From NCBI RefSeq assembly GCF_013395055.1, contig NZ_CP058349.1, positions 1,858,001 to 1,922,000 of the forward strand: DNA of 64,000 bases, in the 5' to 3' direction. Below, in pieces: positions 54,742-64,000 of the stretch. This DNA comes from Pseudomonas sp. ABC1 (GTDB lineage Bacteria > Pseudomonadota > Gammaproteobacteria > Pseudomonadales > Pseudomonadaceae). Numbering within the stretch: position 1 is the stretch's first letter; every line of letters begins with the position of its first letter. Both the position numbers and the translations under genes were made by a program. The notes beneath the pieces are model-generated. The model was not told the origin of the DNA. It made no database searches and saw nothing but the letters and a program-made list of their open reading frames with translations.

Positions 54742-55725
54742 ATGGGCAGCCATGGCCATATCGTCAGGACTGGAGAGTTGTCGAACCTGGTCGGAGACGC
54801 CATTCACCTTGTGGAACGGGAGCCAAGCCAGGACCGGCTGTTCCAGGGCCACCTGAGCTGGCAGAAGCTGCGCAGCGGCTTGTCGCTGCACTGCTCAGAC
54901 TGTGTGGAGCTGCACAATTTCTCCACCCAGGTGAAGGTCAACCCGCACCTGAACTTCATTCTGTTCCTCGACGGGCAGAGCGATGTCCGCTTCGATGATC
55001 GCGCCTTCACCTTCGGCGTACCACGCAAGGCCGGCAAGCCCCGCAGCGAAGGGATCACCATCGCACTGAACGAACCGGCGCTGTTCTCGCGCCAGGCCAG
55101 GCGCGGGCAGCATATCCGCAAGGTGTCCATCAGCCTGTCACCAGAGTGGTTCGAATCAGGCGGTTTCGATGGGCATGAATCCCTGCGCGAGCTGGTCGGC
55201 ATCGACCGGCAAAGCCTCAGCGTGCATCGCTGGACGCCATCGGCGCGTCTGCTGGCACTGGCCGAACAGACGCTGCATCCGGTCGCCAGCAGCAATCGCC
55301 TGCTGCACAACCTCTATCTGGAAAGCCGCGCCCTGGAAATCGCCAACGAGGCGCTCAGCCAGTTGACCCACCAGCCCGCACGCATCCCCACCAGCCTGCA
55401 TGCCCACGAACACGCGCGCATCCGCAGGACCCTGGAGCTGCTGCACAGCGGCCAGGCCGATGGCTGGTCACTGGAGCAGATCGCCCGCGAGATCGGTTGC
55501 AGCACCAGCACCCTGCACCGCCAGTTCCAGGCCAGCCAGGGCATGTCCTTGTTCGAGTACCAGCGACTGAGCAAACTGCAACAGGCCCGTGACGCACTGG
55601 AACACCAGGGCGCCAGCATCGGCCAGGCCGCCTGGCTGGCCGGCTACAACAGCGCGGCCAACTTCTCCACGGCGTTCAAACGCACCTTCGGCATCAGCCC
55701 GAAGCAGGTGCGCACACGCTTCTAG
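54742..55725 (+). CDS. AraC-family regulator of siderophore uptake (PchR-like)
   Basis: 327 residues. An N-terminal ligand-binding-like region (about 1-220, including SWQKLRSGLSLHCSDC, LNFILFLDGQSDV) is followed by two helix-turn-helix motifs of AraC/XylS type (about 230-325: WSLEQIAREIGCSTSTLHRQF, and IGQAAWLAGYNSAANFSTAFKRTFGISP). It resembles PchR-type activators that bind the ferric siderophore. The ATG at 54742 has GGAGGGAGG upstream; the long upstream frame is antisense to the receptor gene. Probably activates the divergent receptor operon. Confidence 0.9.
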   Translation: MGSHGHIVRTGELSNLVGDAIHLVEREPSQDRLFQGHLSWQKLRSGLSLHCSDCVELHNFSTQVKVNPHLNFILFLDGQSDVRFDDRAFTFGVPRKAGKPRSEGITIALNEPALFSRQARRGQHIRKVSISLSPEWFESGGFDGHESLRELVGIDRQSLSVHRWTPSARLLALAEQTLHPVASSNRLLHNLYLESRALEIANEALSQLTHQPARIPTSLHAHEHARIRRTLELLHSGQADGWSLEQIAREIGCSTSTLHRQFQASQGMSLFEYQRLSKLQQARDALEHQGASIGQAAWLAGYNSAANFSTAFKRTFGISPKQVRTRF

Positions 55726-55737
55726 CGTTTCATGGTT

Positions 55738-55801
55738 GTAGGGTGCGCCATGCGCACCAAGGGCCTCAGCATCGATTTCAGGTGCGCACAGCGCACCCTA
55801 C
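55738..55801. repeat. GGTGCGC-type inverted repeat element at the right end of the siderophore locus
   Basis: GTAGGGTGCGCCATGCGCACC and GGTGCGCACAGCGCACCCTAC form two hairpins over 64 bp just after the AraC gene; the most complete member of the family in this window. Together with 52291-52345 it links the siderophore locus to this repeat family. Confidence 0.8.
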
Positions 55802-55821
55802 CGACTCAGACGTTTACCGCA

Positions 55822-55864
55822 ACAGCATCCCCAGACCTCATTGCAAGGTCCGGGGGCTTGCTGT
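55822..55864 (-). terminator. Stem-loop at the end of ppk
   Basis: ACAGCA and CCCCAGACCT (55822-55838) pair with AGGTCCGGGG and TGCTGT (to 55864) with one mismatch and a bulge. It reaches the ppk stop codon and lies between convergent araC and ppk genes; likely transcription end. Confidence 0.5.
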
Positions 55865-58071
55865 CAGTGCTTGACCTGGCTGGTCAGCCGCTCCAGCAGG
55901 GCCGTCTGAACGTTACGCGGGTTCTGGTTGCCGGTCGGCGTGCTGCGCAGGTAGCTGCCGTCAGGTTGCAGCACCCAGCTCTGGGTGTTGTCGGTGAGGA
56001 AGCCTTCCAGCTCCTTCTTGACCCGCAGCACCAGCTTCTTGCCTTCCAGCGGGAAGCAGGTTTCCACGCGACGATCGAGGTTGCGCTCCATCCAGTCGGC
56101 ACTGGAGAGGAACAGCTTCTCGTCGCCGTCGTTGTAGAAGTAGAAGACCCGGCTGTGCTCAAGGAAGCGGCCGATGATCGAACGCACCTGGATGTTGTGC
56201 GACACCCCGACGATACCCGGCCGCAGGCAGCACATGCCGCGCACGATCAGGTCGATCTTCACGCCGTTCTGGCTGGCCTTGTACAGCGCCCGGATCATCT
56301 TCGGATCGGTCAACGAGTTGACCTTGAGCATGATGTGCGCCGGCTTGCCTTCGCTGGCGTGCTGGGTTTCCTGCGCGATCAGGTCGAGCAGGGTCTTCTT
56401 CAGCGTGAACGGCGAATGCAGCAGCTTCTTCATGCGCATGGTCTTGCCCATGCCGATCAACTGGCTGAACAACTTGGACACGTCCTCGCAGAGCGCATCG
56501 TCGGAGGTCAGCAGGCTGTAGTCGGTGTACAGCTTGGCATTGCCGGCGTGGTAGTTGCCGGTGCCCAGGTGCACATAGCGGTTCAGCTCGCCGTTCTCGC
56601 GGCGCAGGATCAGCATCATCTTGGCGTGGGTCTTGTAGCCGACCACGCCGTAGATCACCACCGCGCCGGCCTGTTGCAGGCGGCTGGCCAGTTGCAGGTT
56701 GGACTCCTCGTCGAAGCGCGCCCGCAGCTCGATCACCACGGTGACTTCCTTGCCGCTACGCGCCGCTTCCACCAGCGCATCGACGATCTCCGAGTTGGCG
56801 CCCGAACGGTACAGCGTCTGGCGAATGGCCAAGACGTTGGGGTCCTTGGCGGCCTCGCGCAGCAAGTCGACCACCGGCGTGAAAGACTCGTAGGGATGCA
56901 ACAGCAGCACATCCTGCTTGTTGATGACGCTGAAGATATTGCCGCTGTTCTGCAGCAACTTCGGGATCACCGGGGTGAACGGCGTGTATTGCAACTCCGG
57001 GTGGCTGTCCAGCCCGGTGATGCTGAACAGGCGCGTCAGGTTGACCGGGCCGTTGACGCGATACAGCTCGCCTTCCGTCAGGTTGAACTGCTTGAGCAGG
57101 AAGTCGGACAGATGCTGCGGGCAAGTATCGGCCACCTCCAGGCGCACCGCGTCGCCATAGCGGCGCGAGATCAGCTCGCCACGCAGGGCGCGCGCGAGGT
57201 CTTCGACGTCCTCGGTGTCTACCGACAGGTCGGCGTTGCGCGTCAGGCGGAACTGGTAGCAACCGTTGACCTTCATGCCGTGGAACAGGTCATCGGCATG
57301 GGCGTGGATCATCGACGACAGGAATACGTAGTTGGCCCCCGGACCGCCCACTTCCTCCGGAATGCGGATGACGCGCGGCAGCATGCGCGGTGCCGGCAGG
57401 ATCGCCAGGCCGGAGTCGCGACCAAAGGCGTCCACGCCCTCCAGCTCGACGATGAAGTTCAGCGTCTTGTTCACCAGCAACGGGAACGGGTGCGTCGGGT
57501 CGAGGCCGATCGGCGTGATGATCGGTGCGACCTCCTCCCGGAAGTAGCGGCGCACCCAGGTCTTGATCTTGGTCGTCCAGTTGCGCCGGCGAATGAAGCG
57601 GATCTGGTGCTTGGCCAACTCCGGCAGCAGGATGTCGTTGAGGATCGCGTACTGCCGTCCGATCTGCTCGTGGGCCACTTCGGAAATCCGCGCCAGCGCC
57701 TGGTGCGGCTGCAGGCCATCGGCCCCGGCCAGTTCGCGGGCGAAGGTGACCTGCTTCTTCAACCCGGCCACGCGGATCTCGAAGAACTCGTCGAGGTTGC
57801 TGGAGAAGATCAGCAGGAACTTCAGCCGTTCGAGCAGCGGATAGGACTCATCCAGAGCCTGCTCCAGCACACGGATATTGAACTGCATCTGCGACAGTTC
57901 ACGGTGGATGTAAAGACTGCTGTCATCCAGATTCACTGCCACCGGAGCGGGTGCGGGCACCTCCTCCGGCTGAACCTCCGGTTCCACGCGCTGCTCTTCC
58001 GGCTCCGGCACGGCTTGCTCCTGCTGGCTGGCTTCGAGCAGTTGCGTGTCACTGAGTCCTTGGTTCGTCAT
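55864..58071 (-). CDS. ppk: Polyphosphate kinase 1
   Basis: 735 residues. Makes polyphosphate from ATP. PPK1 domains in order: an acidic, proline-rich N-terminal extension (about 1-45) not essential to the fold, helical N domain (LDDSSLYIHRELSQMQFNIRVLEQA), head domain, and two phospholipase-D-like C domains with the phosphorylated His in GYKTHAKMML (H482) and a second conserved His in PGIVGVSHNIQVRSIIGR. The ATG at 58071 has GAGG upstream. It is 18 nt downstream of hemB and would be co-transcribed with it. Confidence 0.96.
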   Translation of the reverse strand: MTNQGLSDTQLLEASQQEQAVPEPEEQRVEPEVQPEEVPAPAPVAVNLDDSSLYIHRELSQMQFNIRVLEQALDESYPLLERLKFLLIFSSNLDEFFEIRVAGLKKQVTFARELAGADGLQPHQALARISEVAHEQIGRQYAILNDILLPELAKHQIRFIRRRNWTTKIKTWVRRYFREEVAPIITPIGLDPTHPFPLLVNKTLNFIVELEGVDAFGRDSGLAILPAPRMLPRVIRIPEEVGGPGANYVFLSSMIHAHADDLFHGMKVNGCYQFRLTRNADLSVDTEDVEDLARALRGELISRRYGDAVRLEVADTCPQHLSDFLLKQFNLTEGELYRVNGPVNLTRLFSITGLDSHPELQYTPFTPVIPKLLQNSGNIFSVINKQDVLLLHPYESFTPVVDLLREAAKDPNVLAIRQTLYRSGANSEIVDALVEAARSGKEVTVVIELRARFDEESNLQLASRLQQAGAVVIYGVVGYKTHAKMMLILRRENGELNRYVHLGTGNYHAGNAKLYTDYSLLTSDDALCEDVSKLFSQLIGMGKTMRMKKLLHSPFTLKKTLLDLIAQETQHASEGKPAHIMLKVNSLTDPKMIRALYKASQNGVKIDLIVRGMCCLRPGIVGVSHNIQVRSIIGRFLEHSRVFYFYNDGDEKLFLSSADWMERNLDRRVETCFPLEGKKLVLRVKKELEGFLTDNTQSWVLQPDGSYLRSTPTGNQNPRNVQTALLERLTSQVKH

Positions 58072-58089
58072 TGCATCGCCTCATCGGGC

Positions 58090-59103
58090 TCACTGCCCGT
58101 TTTTCAGTTGTTGTGCCGCCTGCTTGGCGAAATAGGTCAGGATGCCATCGGCACCCGCACGTTTGAAGGCGGTCAGGGATTCGAGGATCACCGCGTCGCT
58201 CAGCCAGCCGTTCTGGATGGCTGCCTGGTGCATCGCGTACTCGCCACTGACCTGATAAACGAAGGTCGGCACCTTGAAGGCGTCCTTCACGCGCCACAGC
58301 ACGTCCAAGTAGGGCATGCCCGGCTTGACCATCACCATGTCCGCGCCTTCGGCCAGGTCCGCGCCCACTTCGTGCAGGGCTTCGTCGCCGTTGGCCGGGT
58401 CCATCTGGTAGGTGAATTTGTTGCCCTTGCCCAGGTTCGCCGAGGAGCCGACCGCATCGCGGAACGGGCCGTAGTAGGCACTGGCGTACTTGGCGGAATA
58501 GGCCATGATCCGCACATTGACGTGCTCGGCCACTTCCAGCGCCTCGCGGATCGCCTGGATACGGCCATCCATCATGTCCGACGGCGACACCACCTGGGCA
58601 CCGGCCTCGGCATGGGACAGCGCCTGGCGGACCAGTGCATCGATGGTGATGTCGTTGAGCACGTAGCCTTCGTCATCGATGATGCCGTCCTGGCCATGGG
58701 TGGTGTAGGGGTCCAGCGCCACGTCGGTGATCACGCCCAGTTCGGGGAAACGCTCGCGCAGTGCGCGGATCGCCCGCTGCACCAGCCCGTCCGGATTCCA
58801 CGCCTCGGCGGCATCCAGGGACTTGCGGTCGGCCTCGATATAGGGGAACAGCACCACTGCCGGCACGCCCAGCTCCACCAACTCCCCGGCCTCGACCAGC
58901 AACTGGTCGATGGACAGGCGCTCGACACCCGGCATGGACGCCACCGGCACACGACGATTCTCGCCTTCCAGGATGAACACCGGCAGGATCAGGTCATCCA
59001 CCGTCAGGCGATTTTCCCGTACCAGGCGACGGGAAAAATCGTCACGGCGATTGCGACGCAGACGGGTGGCGGGGAACAGCCGGTTGGCAGGAACGAAACT
59101 CAC
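58090..59103 (-). CDS. hemB: Delta-aminolevulinic acid dehydratase (porphobilinogen synthase)
   Basis: 337 residues. Condenses two aminolevulinate molecules to porphobilinogen for heme and B12. Schiff-base lysines lie in IMAYSAKYASAYYGPFRDA and DMVMVKPGMPYLD. The metal region DVALDPYTTHGQDGI has Asp/Thr in place of the zinc cysteines, as in the Mg-dependent Pseudomonas type. The start is GTG at 59103 with AGGAG 7 nt upstream. Neighbour ppk follows downstream. Confidence 0.97.
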   Translation of the reverse strand: MSFVPANRLFPATRLRRNRRDDFSRRLVRENRLTVDDLILPVFILEGENRRVPVASMPGVERLSIDQLLVEAGELVELGVPAVVLFPYIEADRKSLDAAEAWNPDGLVQRAIRALRERFPELGVITDVALDPYTTHGQDGIIDDEGYVLNDITIDALVRQALSHAEAGAQVVSPSDMMDGRIQAIREALEVAEHVNVRIMAYSAKYASAYYGPFRDAVGSSANLGKGNKFTYQMDPANGDEALHEVGADLAEGADMVMVKPGMPYLDVLWRVKDAFKVPTFVYQVSGEYAMHQAAIQNGWLSDAVILESLTAFKRAGADGILTYFAKQAAQQLKNGQ

Positions 59104-59330
59104 GACAGACTCCTGGCCCGCAATACGGGCTACTTAGCGGTTATAAGCCTGACACATGACGGATTCATGACAGCGCACGCTATCGAGGCCAGGCAACCCG
59201 ACCATTGTCGACCAGCCCGCCGCGCTCGACCAGCACCCATGTCAATGTCCCGCGCAAAATGGACTTATGGCGTGTCTATACAGGCTTAGGTAGCATCCTT
59301 TCATTACCCGAGTCGCTCAGGAGCACCAAG

Positions 59331-60011
59331 ATGAACAAGAAAGTCGCCGTCATTCTGTCTGGTTGTGGCGTCTACGATGGGTCGGAAATCTACGAAAGCG
59401 TCTCCACCCTGCTGCGTATCGACCAGCGTGGCGCCAAGGCCCAGTGCTTCGCCCCCGACATTCCCCAGCACCACGTGGTCAACCACCTGACCGGCGAGCC
59501 AACAGCGGAAAGCCGTAACGTGCTGGTCGAGGCCGCCCGCCTGGCACGCGGCAACATCAAGCCGCTGAGCGAAGCCCGTGCACAGGACTTCGATGCCCTG
59601 ATCATCCCTGGCGGCTTCGGCGCGGCGAAGAATCTCTCCAACTTCGCCTTCGAAGGCGCCAAGGCCAGCGTGCAGCCGGACGTCCTGGCCGTGGCCAAGG
59701 CCTTCGCCGCCGCCGGCAAGCCGATCGGCCTGATCTGCATCGCGCCGACCCTGGCCCCGCACATCTTCGGCAAAGGCGTGATCTGCACCCTGGGCAGCGA
59801 CGAAGACCCGGCAGCCGAAGCCGTGCGCGAGCTGGGCGCCCAGCACGAAGCCTGCGAAGTCAGCGACATCGTCGAAGACCCCGAACACAAACTGGTCACC
59901 ACCCCGGCCTATATGCTGGCGCAATCCATCAGCGAAGCGGCTTCGGGCATCTACAAACTGGTGGACCGGGTGCTGGAACTGACCCAGGAAGCGGAAAGCG
60001 AGCAATCGTAG
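59331..60011 (+). CDS. elbB: ElbB/EllB DJ-1/PfpI-like glyoxalase-type protein
   Basis: 226 residues of the DJ-1/PfpI superfamily: MNKKVAVILSGCGVYDGSEI at the start, the cysteine elbow GLICIAPTLAP (about 133-143) and PAYMLAQSISEAASGIYKLVD near the end. E. coli ElbB has weak glyoxalase activity; the true role (once linked to isoprenoid synthesis) is unclear. The ATG at 59331 has CAGGAG upstream. Divergent from hemB. Confidence 0.92.
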   Translation: MNKKVAVILSGCGVYDGSEIYESVSTLLRIDQRGAKAQCFAPDIPQHHVVNHLTGEPTAESRNVLVEAARLARGNIKPLSEARAQDFDALIIPGGFGAAKNLSNFAFEGAKASVQPDVLAVAKAFAAAGKPIGLICIAPTLAPHIFGKGVICTLGSDEDPAAEAVRELGAQHEACEVSDIVEDPEHKLVTTPAYMLAQSISEAASGIYKLVDRVLELTQEAESEQS

Positions 60012-60019
60012 AATCGGCC

Positions 60020-60038
60020 GGGTGCGCACCGCGCACCC
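60020..60038. repeat. GGGTGCGC half element
   Basis: GGGTGCGC-ACC-GCGCACCC, a 19-bp perfect hairpin-forming palindrome between the convergent elbB and LysE genes; single arm of the dispersed family seen at 39162, 52291 and 55738. May act as a transcription end. Confidence 0.65.
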
Positions 60039-60047
60039 AACGGACAC

Positions 60048-60677
60048 TCACGCCGCGGCGCGGCGGATGCTGGCCAGCAGTGCGGCGGCGCCGACGAACA
60101 GCCCGGCGAAGGTGCGGTTCATCAGGCGCTGCTGGCGTGGGCTGCGCAGCAGCCGCAGGACCCGTGAGGCCAGCCCGGTGTAGCCGGCCATGACGATCAG
60201 GTCGACCATCACCATGGTCACTCCCATCGCCAGGTACTGCTCCAGCAGCGCTTGCCGTGGATCGAGGAACTGCGGCAACACCGCCAGGATGAAGACGATG
60301 GCCTTGGGGTTGCTGGCATTCACCAGAAAGCCACGCAACAGCAGGCTCAATGGCCGGCCGATCAGTCGCTGCGCATCGCTGTCCAGCGTCATCACTGGCG
60401 CTTGCCACTGACGGATCGCCAGCCACACCAGATAAGCCACGCCAAACCACTTGATCAGGCTGAACGCCAGCGACGACGTCGCCAGCACTGCCCCGAGCCC
60501 CGCCGCCACCACGGCGATCTGCAGGACCAGGCCAAGTTGCAGGCCAATGGCGTTCCAGTAACCCCGCCAAAAGCCATAGTGCAGCCCACAAGACATCGAC
60601 GCGATGGCACCCGCACCCGGCGACAGGCTGATGGCCCAGCAGGCCACGAAGAATGCCAGCCAGGTTTCGAATGCCAT
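60048..60677 (-). CDS. LysE/RhtB-family amino acid exporter
   Basis: 209 residues with about six membrane helices and the family opening WAISLSPGAGAIASMSCGLHYG. NASNPKAIVFILAVLPQF (about 119-136) is the second hallmark. Exports amino acids or similar metabolites; the substrate cannot be told from sequence. The ATG at 60677 lies at the right-hand end, with a weak Shine-Dalgarno (GGAGG about 7 nt upstream). Confidence 0.9.
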   Translation of the reverse strand: MAFETWLAFFVACWAISLSPGAGAIASMSCGLHYGFWRGYWNAIGLQLGLVLQIAVVAAGLGAVLATSSLAFSLIKWFGVAYLVWLAIRQWQAPVMTLDSDAQRLIGRPLSLLLRGFLVNASNPKAIVFILAVLPQFLDPRQALLEQYLAMGVTMVMVDLIVMAGYTGLASRVLRLLRSPRQQRLMNRTFAGLFVGAAALLASIRRAAA

Positions 60678-60700
60678 ATGCGCCTCCCCCTCCAGTCACC

Positions 60701-60723
60701 GTAGGGTGCGCCAGGCGCACCGG
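60701..60723. repeat. GTAGGGTGCGC half element
   Basis: GTAGGGTGCGCCAGGCGCACCGG followed by five T residues. Same dispersed family; on the plus strand it resembles an intrinsic terminator, although both neighbouring genes are on the minus strand. Confidence 0.65.
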
Positions 60724-60734
60724 TTTTTCCGCCC

Positions 60735-61496
60735 TCAGTCCGGCAGGTCCTTGCCCAGCTTCACCGGATCCTTGAGGTTGCGCTTCAATGCCTTGCGCAT
60801 GCGGATGTTCAAGGCTTCCACACCCAGCGAGAAGGCCATGGCGAAGTAGACGTAGCCTTTCGGCACGTGTACGTCGAAGGCTTCGGCGATCAGCAACGTA
60901 CCCACCACGATCAGGAACGACAGCGCGAGGATCTTCAGCGTCGGGTGCTTCTCGATAAAGTCGCTGATGGTGCCAGCGGCCATCATCATCACGATCACCG
61001 CGATGATGATGGCGGCGATCATCACCGGTACGTTCTGCACCAGGCCGACGGCGGTGATCACCGAGTCCAGCGAGAAGATGATGTCGATCACCGCGATCTG
61101 CAGGATCACGCTCAGGAAGCCGGCCTTGGCCGCACCGCCCGGTCCGCTCGCTTCCTCTTCCTCGCCCTCGACGCTGTGCCAGATCTCCAGGGTGCTCTTG
61201 AACAGCAGGAACAGGCCGCCGAAGAACAGGATCAGGTCACGCCCGGAAACCCCTTCGCCGAAAACGCTGAACAGATCGTTGGTCAGGCGCATCACCCAGG
61301 CGATTGAGAGCAGCAGCAGGATGCGCGTGCCCATCGCCAGGGACAGCCCGAAGAAGCGCCCCTTGGCCTGCTGGTGCTTGGGCAAGCGGCTGACCAAGAT
61401 GGAGATGAAGATGATGTTGTCGATGCCGAGGACGATTTCCAAGGCGGTCAGGGTCAGAAACGCGACCCAGATTTCCGGGTTGCTGAGCCATTCCAT
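60735..61496 (-). CDS. TerC-family integral membrane protein
   Basis: 253 residues with about seven to eight helices and the two TerC-family acidic motifs EIVLGIDNIIFIS (about 20-32) and DIIFSLDSVITAVG (about 138-151). An acidic loop (EGEEEEASG) lies between. Members have been linked to tellurite resistance and metal (Mn) handling at the Sec translocon; the function here is not known. The ATG at 61496 is 6 nt after the stop of the MscS-type gene, so they are co-transcribed. Confidence 0.9.
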   Translation of the reverse strand: MEWLSNPEIWVAFLTLTALEIVLGIDNIIFISILVSRLPKHQQAKGRFFGLSLAMGTRILLLLSIAWVMRLTNDLFSVFGEGVSGRDLILFFGGLFLLFKSTLEIWHSVEGEEEEASGPGGAAKAGFLSVILQIAVIDIIFSLDSVITAVGLVQNVPVMIAAIIIAVIVMMMAAGTISDFIEKHPTLKILALSFLIVVGTLLIAEAFDVHVPKGYVYFAMAFSLGVEALNIRMRKALKRNLKDPVKLGKDLPD

Positions 61497-61502
61497 GTCG
61501 GG

Positions 61503-62083
61503 TTACTTCTCGTTGGGTGTGTTGTTGAGAAACTGCACTTCAGTGCCCCGCCAGCGGCGGACGGCTTTCTGGAAGAACAGGCTGTTGGGCACCTGCACGA
61601 TAGCGCCGGTGCCACTCTCGGGGCTTTCCTCGAGGGTTGTATAAAGCAGATTTATTGCAATCACGCGCCCTTTGACAATGGGCTTGTCGAACGCTTCGAC
61701 GATCTCCACCACGTCGCCCAGGCGGAAGGGGCCGACAGTCAGGATCAGTATCGCGCACAACAGATTGGACAATACGCTCCAGATCGCGAAGAAAGCGATG
61801 GCCGCCACCGCGACGAAGCCGGAAAAAGCCGTCCACAACACCGTCGCCGATACGCCGAAGCGCTCCAGCACCATGATCAGCGCACCGCCCATGATGAACC
61901 AGCGGATACCGCCCCGCACCGGCAGGATCAGCTCCGGCGGCAGCCGGTAGCGCTCCGAGAGGCGTGTCACACCACGGGTCAACACACGTTGCAGGACATA
62001 CGCCACCAGCAGGATCAGCAGCACCTGCAGGCCCAGCGCAAGTTGCGCGCTCCACTCATCCATCAGCAACATCAGTTGCTCTT

Positions 62084-62087
<4 letters not shown>
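61503..62087 (-). CDS. Small MscS-family mechanosensitive channel
   Basis: 194 residues. N-terminal helices (about 14-34 and 60-80), a pore-lining helix with FSGFVAVAAIAFFAIWSVLSN (glycine/alanine packing as in MscS TM3), and a beta domain (about 112-185: VGPFRLGDVVEIV, VPNSLFF). The C-terminal vestibule is short compared with E. coli MscS (286 residues). The GTG at 62087 overlaps the ABC-F stop by 4 nt, so translation is coupled; an in-frame ATG follows at codon 6. Confidence 0.85.
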
Positions 62088-63994
<1,907 letters not shown>

Positions 63995-64000
63995 AATGGC

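Noticed and set aside
55732..59289. 1185-codon open frame on the plus strand
   Set aside because: It is antisense to ppk and hemB, both clearly real; long antisense frames are expected from the GC-rich third-codon bias.
60701..60728. Plus-strand intrinsic terminator (hairpin plus T5)
   Set aside because: No plus-strand gene ends here; the hairpin belongs to the dispersed repeat family.

Overview
The window is high-GC chromosomal DNA from a Pseudomonas or a very close relative. The evidence is the set of recognisable genes and their local orders: ubiC-ubiA-phoB-phoR, split class II ribonucleotide reductase nrdJa-nrdJb, tex next to ompR-envZ (amgRS type), rimK with a RimB-type protease, priA, argS with a SPOR gene, rho-trxA-ppx and ppk-hemB. 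No tRNA, rRNA, transposase, integrase or CRISPR array was seen. Many genes start with GTG, and two probably with TTG.

Layout. 1-1553 (minus): a guanidine-I (ykkC) riboswitch with its own terminator precedes a periplasmic binding protein and a membrane desaturase-like di-histidine enzyme cut by the window edge. 1813-6817: ubiquinone genes, the phosphate two-component system with a Pho box, and a CNNM/CorC transporter. 6904-9861: the nrdJ operon behind a sigma70 promoter carrying two NrdR-like boxes 31 bp apart. 10063-14211: a soluble BdlA-like PAS-PAS chemoreceptor and a PAS-PAS-GAF-GGDEF-EAL protein. 14424-21204: a surface/secretion region of partly lower GC with a small secreted protein, a ricin-B/AbfB lectin-like protein and a two-partner secretion pair (GLUG-repeat TpsA plus TpsB). 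A 20-bp direct repeat lies upstream of both units.

21408-30139: tex, ompR-envZ between two perfect 43-bp inverted repeats, rimK plus protease, and a large EF-hand membrane protein. 30205-35183: an XRE regulator, a DosP-like heme-PAS diguanylate cyclase preceded by an overlapping 49-codon ORF, and a bipartite PAS/chemoreceptor pair resembling CetB/CetA. 35483-46205: hsp15, PAP2 phosphatase, priA, argS, SPOR protein, ferredoxin-type reductase, ubiD, rho, trxA. 46490-59103: ppx, then a catecholate-siderophore uptake locus (DUF2218, ABC transporter, periplasmic esterase, TonB-dependent receptor, AraC regulator, Fur-like box) placed between ppx and ppk-hemB. 59331-63994: elbB, a LysE exporter, TerC, a small MscS-type channel and an ABC-F ATPase.

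Themes: signal transduction with redox/oxygen and c-di-GMP sensing, cell-surface adhesion, iron uptake, and conserved housekeeping blocks. The least explained pieces are the riboswitch-controlled desaturase-like operon, the lectin/TPS region and the EF-hand protein.
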